Source of the DNA: Delphinapterus leucas
Taxonomy: Eukaryota; Chordata; Mammalia; Artiodactyla; Monodontidae
Assembly: GCF_002288925.2 (NCBI RefSeq)
Contig: NW_022098031.1
Coordinates: 7,345,131-7,409,130, forward strand
Length of the DNA stretch: 64,000 nt
Reading direction: 5' to 3'
The position numbers and the translations under genes were made by a program. This document shows positions 60,600 to 64,000 of this stretch, one piece after another. The number at the start of each line of letters is the position of its first letter. Positions within the stretch are counted from its first letter, which is position 1. The notes below the pieces were generated by a model. The model made no database searches, had not been told where the DNA came from, and was given only the letters and a program-made list of their open reading frames with translations.

Positions 60600-61742
60600 A
60601 AGCATGATGAACAAGTAGACAGAAATCAATAAGGATACAGAAGACTTGAACAATTCTATCAACCAACTTGACCTAATTGGCATTTATAAAACACTCCAGC
60701 CAACAGTGGAATACACATTCTTTTGATGTGCATACAGTACACTTATCAACAGAGACCAAATTCTGGGCCATGAAATAAGCCTCAGTAACTCTAAGAAGAT
60801 TCAAGTCATACAGAATATACTTCCCTGATCACAATAAAACTAAATAAGAAACGAATAACAGAAAATTTTCTGGAAAATCTTCTAATATTTGTAAACTAAA
60901 TAACATACTTTTTATAACCCATGGATAAATTAATAAATCAAATGGGAAAATAGTATCTTACGGTAAATGAAAATGAAACTTCTATATCTCAAAATCTAGA
61001 GCTTGCCCTAAGCAGTACACTTAGGAGGAAATTGATAGAATAAACAGCTGAATTAGAACAGATGAAAGGACTCCAATTAATGACCTCAGTTTGCACCTTA
61101 AGAAACTAGAAAAAAAGAACAATTTAAATCCAAAGCATATAAAGGAAGGAAATAATAATAAGAGAGGAAATCTATGAAATAGAAAGTAAGAGCAGAAATC
61201 AATTAAACCAAAAGCTGATTTTTTGAGAATAAAATGTAAAAGCTTCTAGCTAGACTAATCAGGATAAAAGGGATAGACAAAAATTAACAATATCGGGAAT
61301 AAAAGAGGGGACATTATTAGAGATTATATGACTACTGAAAGGATAATAAAAGAATATAACATGTACAATGAGCCAAATCCTTGATAAGATATAAACTACA
61401 AAAGCTCACGCAAGAAGACATAAATAACCTGAATAACTCACTATACATTAATGAACTTAAATTATTAAATATCTTCCCATGAAGGAAATTCTAGGCCCAG
61501 GTTGCTGTAGTGACAAATTCCATCAAATATTTAACAAAGAAAGAATATAAATTCTACATAAATTATCCTATAAAGTGGAAAAGGAGGTAATAGTTTCCAT
61601 TCTGTGAGGCTAGCATTATAGTGAGAACAAAGCCAAAGACATTACAAAAACTATAGACCAATACTCCTCATGAACACAGACACAAAACTTCTAAACATTT
61701 CTTTAGCAAGCTTAATCCAACAATGTATACAAAAATACATAA
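60600..61742 (+). mobile_element. Old L1, endonuclease to early reverse-transcriptase part of ORF2
   Basis: Diverged L1 ORF2 wording such as CTTGACCTAATTGGCATTTA and CACTCCAGCCAACAGTGGAA (endonuclease domain), then AAACCAAAAGCTGATTTTTT. It is full of stops. It is continued at 62301 after the inserted younger L1. Confidence 0.85.
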
Positions 61743-62300
61743 AAATGGATAAAGAAGATGTGACACATATATACAATGGAAGATTACTCAGCCATAAAAC
61801 GAAATGAAATTGAGTTATTTGTAGTGAGGTGGATGGACCTAGAGACTGTCATACAGAGTGAAGTAAGTCAGAAAGAGGAAAACAACTACCATATGCTAAC
61901 ACATGTATATGGAATCTAAAAAATAAACAAGTGGTTCTGAAGAACCTAGGGGCAGGACAGGAATAAAGACGCAGATGTAGAGAATGGACTTGAGGATATG
62001 GGGAGGGGGAAGGGTAAGCTGGGATGAAGTGAGAGGGTGGCATTGACATATATACACTACCAAATGTAAAACTGACAGCTAATGGAAGCAGCCGCATAGC
62101 ACAGGGAGATCAGCTCCGTGCTTTGTGTCCACCAGAGGGGTGGGATAGGGAGGGTGGAGAGAGACACAAGAGAGAGGAGATATGAGGATATATGTATATG
62201 TATAGCTGATTCACTTTGTTATATAGCAGAAACTAACACACCATTGTAAAGCAAATATACTCCAATAAAGATGTTAAAAAAAATAAATAAATAAAACAAA
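61743..62300 (+). mobile_element. Younger L1 3' end inserted in an older L1
   Basis: Starts ATGGATAAAGAAGATGTGAC, runs through the end of ORF2 and a 3' UTR with GGTGGGATAGGGAGGGTGG, and ends at AATAAAGATGTT plus an AAATAAAT tail. The older L1 ORF2 reading stops just before it and resumes just after it. Target duplication not resolved. Confidence 0.9.
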
Positions 62301-64000
62301 ATTCAGTGCCAAAAAAAAACAAACAACATTATGACCAAATGGTATTTGTCCCAGGGATGTAAAGAAAGCCTAAAATTGAAAAATCTATCAATATAATTCA
62401 CCATATTAACAAACTAAAATAACAAAAACAAAAATATGATCATCTTGATAGATGGGGAAAAGTATTTGATAGAATCAGTATCCATTTTGGATTAAAACCC
62501 TCACCAATGCAGAAGTAGAATGTAACATTTTCAACCTGACAAAGAGTATTTATAAAAATGTAAAGGCAATTTCATATCTAATGGTGAAAAACTGAATGTA
62601 TTGCTCCTAAAATCCAGAACAAAACACAGATGTGTGCTCTCACTTATATTTAACATTGCACAAGATAAGTATACAAAAATAAATTGTATTTCTATATAGA
62701 ACAACAAAAAGTCAAAAATGGGAATTAGCATACCATGTAAAATAGCCTAAAAATGTGAAATACTTAGAGATAAATATGAAAATAGATATGAAAGATTTAT
62801 TCATTGAAAAATACATTGCTGAGAGAAAATGAAGAGGCCCTAAATTAATGGAACAGTATACAGTATTCATGGGTCACTCAGTATTGCTAAGGTGTCAGTG
62901 CTCCCAAATTATTTTATAAATGGAATGCAATCTGTGCAATTACAACAGAATTTTATAGAAAGTGAAAAACTCATTCTAAAATTCATATAGAAATTCAAGA
63001 GATCAAGATTAACCAAAAGCACTTTAAAAAAAAGAACAAAGTTGGAGAACTAACAACTTTATTTCACAGCTTATTAAAAGCTACAGCAATCACGATTGTA
63101 TGGTATTGGTGCCAAGATAAATAAATATACCAATAGAATAAAATAAACAGTCCAGAAATAGACCCACCACACATAGTTCACTGATTTCAACAAATGTGCA
63201 AAGGCAATTCAACAGGGTAAATAACAGACATTTCAAGAAATGGTTCTTGAAAAATTGGATATCCATGTGCAAAAAAAAAAAACATTCAATTCAAACTTCA
63301 CACCATATACAAAAATTAACTCAAAATCGAATATAGATCTAAATATAAACCTAAAACTATAAAACTTTTGGAAGAAAAAACAAAAGAATAACCTTCATGG
63401 CCTTGAATTAACCAAAGATTTCTTAACTCTGACACGAATAGAACTATCAATTTTAAAAAATATGATAAAACATACTTAATCAGAATTAAAATAGTTTGCT
63501 TTTAGAAAGATACTGCTATGAAAATAAAGAGTAGGTCACAAATTGGGGAAAACATTATTTGCATATCATATATATGATAACCTGCATTCAAAGTATATAA
63601 AGAATCCTCAAAACTCAATAATAAGAAAACAACCCAATCTAAAAAAAAAATGGGCAAAGGATTTGAATTGACCCTTCACCAAGGAAGATATATAAGGGAG
63701 AATATGCAAATGAAAGAATGGTCAATATCATTAGTCATTAGGGGAATGTAAATTACAATCACAATGAGATACCATTACAGTATCTAAAATTAAACAAATC
63801 GATTATACCTAGTTTGTGTTGGTGAAGATGTGGAAAAAGTAGAACTCTGGCACACTTTCAATGAGAATGTACCAAGGTACGATGGTTCAACTACTTCGGA
63901 AAACAGTTCAGCAGTGTCATAAAACATTAAACATATCTATCATCATCTAGACATTCCAGTTCTAGGTATCTACCCAAGAGAAATAAACGCAGATACACAT
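62301..64000 (+). mobile_element. Old L1 continued, reverse transcriptase to C-terminus, runs off the window
   Basis: Resumes with GACCAAATGGTATTTGTCCC and reaches TCAACTACTTCGGAAAACAG near the end, the C-terminal part of ORF2. Heavily mutated. The 3' end is outside the window. Confidence 0.85.

Larger units (their letters stand above)
21481..64000 (-). other. TRHDE: TRHDE upstream intron, partial, at least 42.5 kb
   Basis: I looked on the minus strand for the exon that should precede 21480 and encode the region between the zinc motif and the Tyr-Lys-Lys segment, and did not find it. The rest of the window is therefore taken as one intron. It carries most of the L1 material. Stretches with nothing I can assign are 22220-23380, 23745-24390, 29360-30320, 33300-35320, 40902-41930, 41980-44980, 48200-48670, 49012-52096, 52856-53610 and 57560-58880. 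An exon of unfamiliar sequence, or one of an overlapping gene, could still hide in these. Confidence 0.6.

Noticed and set aside
21481..64000. Upstream TRHDE exon with the zinc-binding HEXXH motif
   Set aside because: I looked for a minus-strand reading of the zinc motif and of the segment before Gly-Ala-Ala and found none. It must lie beyond 64000.
1..64000. A new multi-gene or defence-like system
   Set aside because: Both strands show only the TRHDE exons, retroposons and intronic sequence; there is no gene cluster to support such a claim.

Overview
This window is mammalian nuclear DNA, AT-rich and dense in retroposons. The repeats point to a cetacean. There are 13 tRNA-derived SINEs of the CHR family (Cetacea, Hippopotamus, Ruminantia). 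Four of them are of a young type about 200 bp long with clean A-tails and target-site duplications, which I associate with toothed whales. Artiodactyl-type L1 copies of several ages are also present. The species call is an inference from repeat types only.

The only real gene I can support is TRHDE on the minus strand. It encodes the thyrotropin-releasing-hormone-degrading ectoenzyme, an M1 zinc aminopeptidase. Three consecutive internal exons are present, in transcript order 21480-21415 (66 nt), 2793-2728 (66 nt) and 2073-1886 (188 nt). All have AG/GT borders, join in frame and are free of stops. Together they encode about 106 residues at the end of the catalytic domain and the start of the next domain. 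The intron between the first two exons is 18.6 kb and the one between the last two is 654 bp. Everything above 21480 (at least 42.5 kb) would be upstream intron, and everything below 1886 downstream intron. The HEXXH zinc motif, the first exon and the last exon are not in the window.

Layout: 1-1885 is intron with no recognised repeat. 1886-2793 holds the two close exons. 2794-21414 is intron with L2 and MIR relics, four SINEs and a minus-strand L1 3' end. 21415-21480 is an exon with a SINE 57 nt inside the following intron. 21481-35800 is intron with MIR, L2, an old L1 (30.3-31.9 kb) and more SINEs. 35838-40886 is a 5-kb L1 with both ORFs broken. 40.9-44.98 kb is mostly unique sequence with a CA microsatellite. 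44982-46274 is another L1. 46.3-53.6 kb holds SINEs, MIRs and a nested SINE pair. 53730-55544 is a minus-strand L1 with a probable 3' transduction, inserted into a MIR. 55771-55871 is a 101-bp L1 insertion. 56.3-60.2 kb holds L2 and MIR. 60.6-64 kb is an old L1 interrupted by a younger one.

Nothing here looks like an operon, CRISPR array or undescribed multi-gene system. The most useful observations are the TRHDE exons, the L1 3' transduction, the SINE close to a splice donor, and the well-dated nested insertions. Repeat family calls come from recognising consensus-like words by eye. Boundaries marked by target-site duplications are firm; those of MIR and L2 are approximate.
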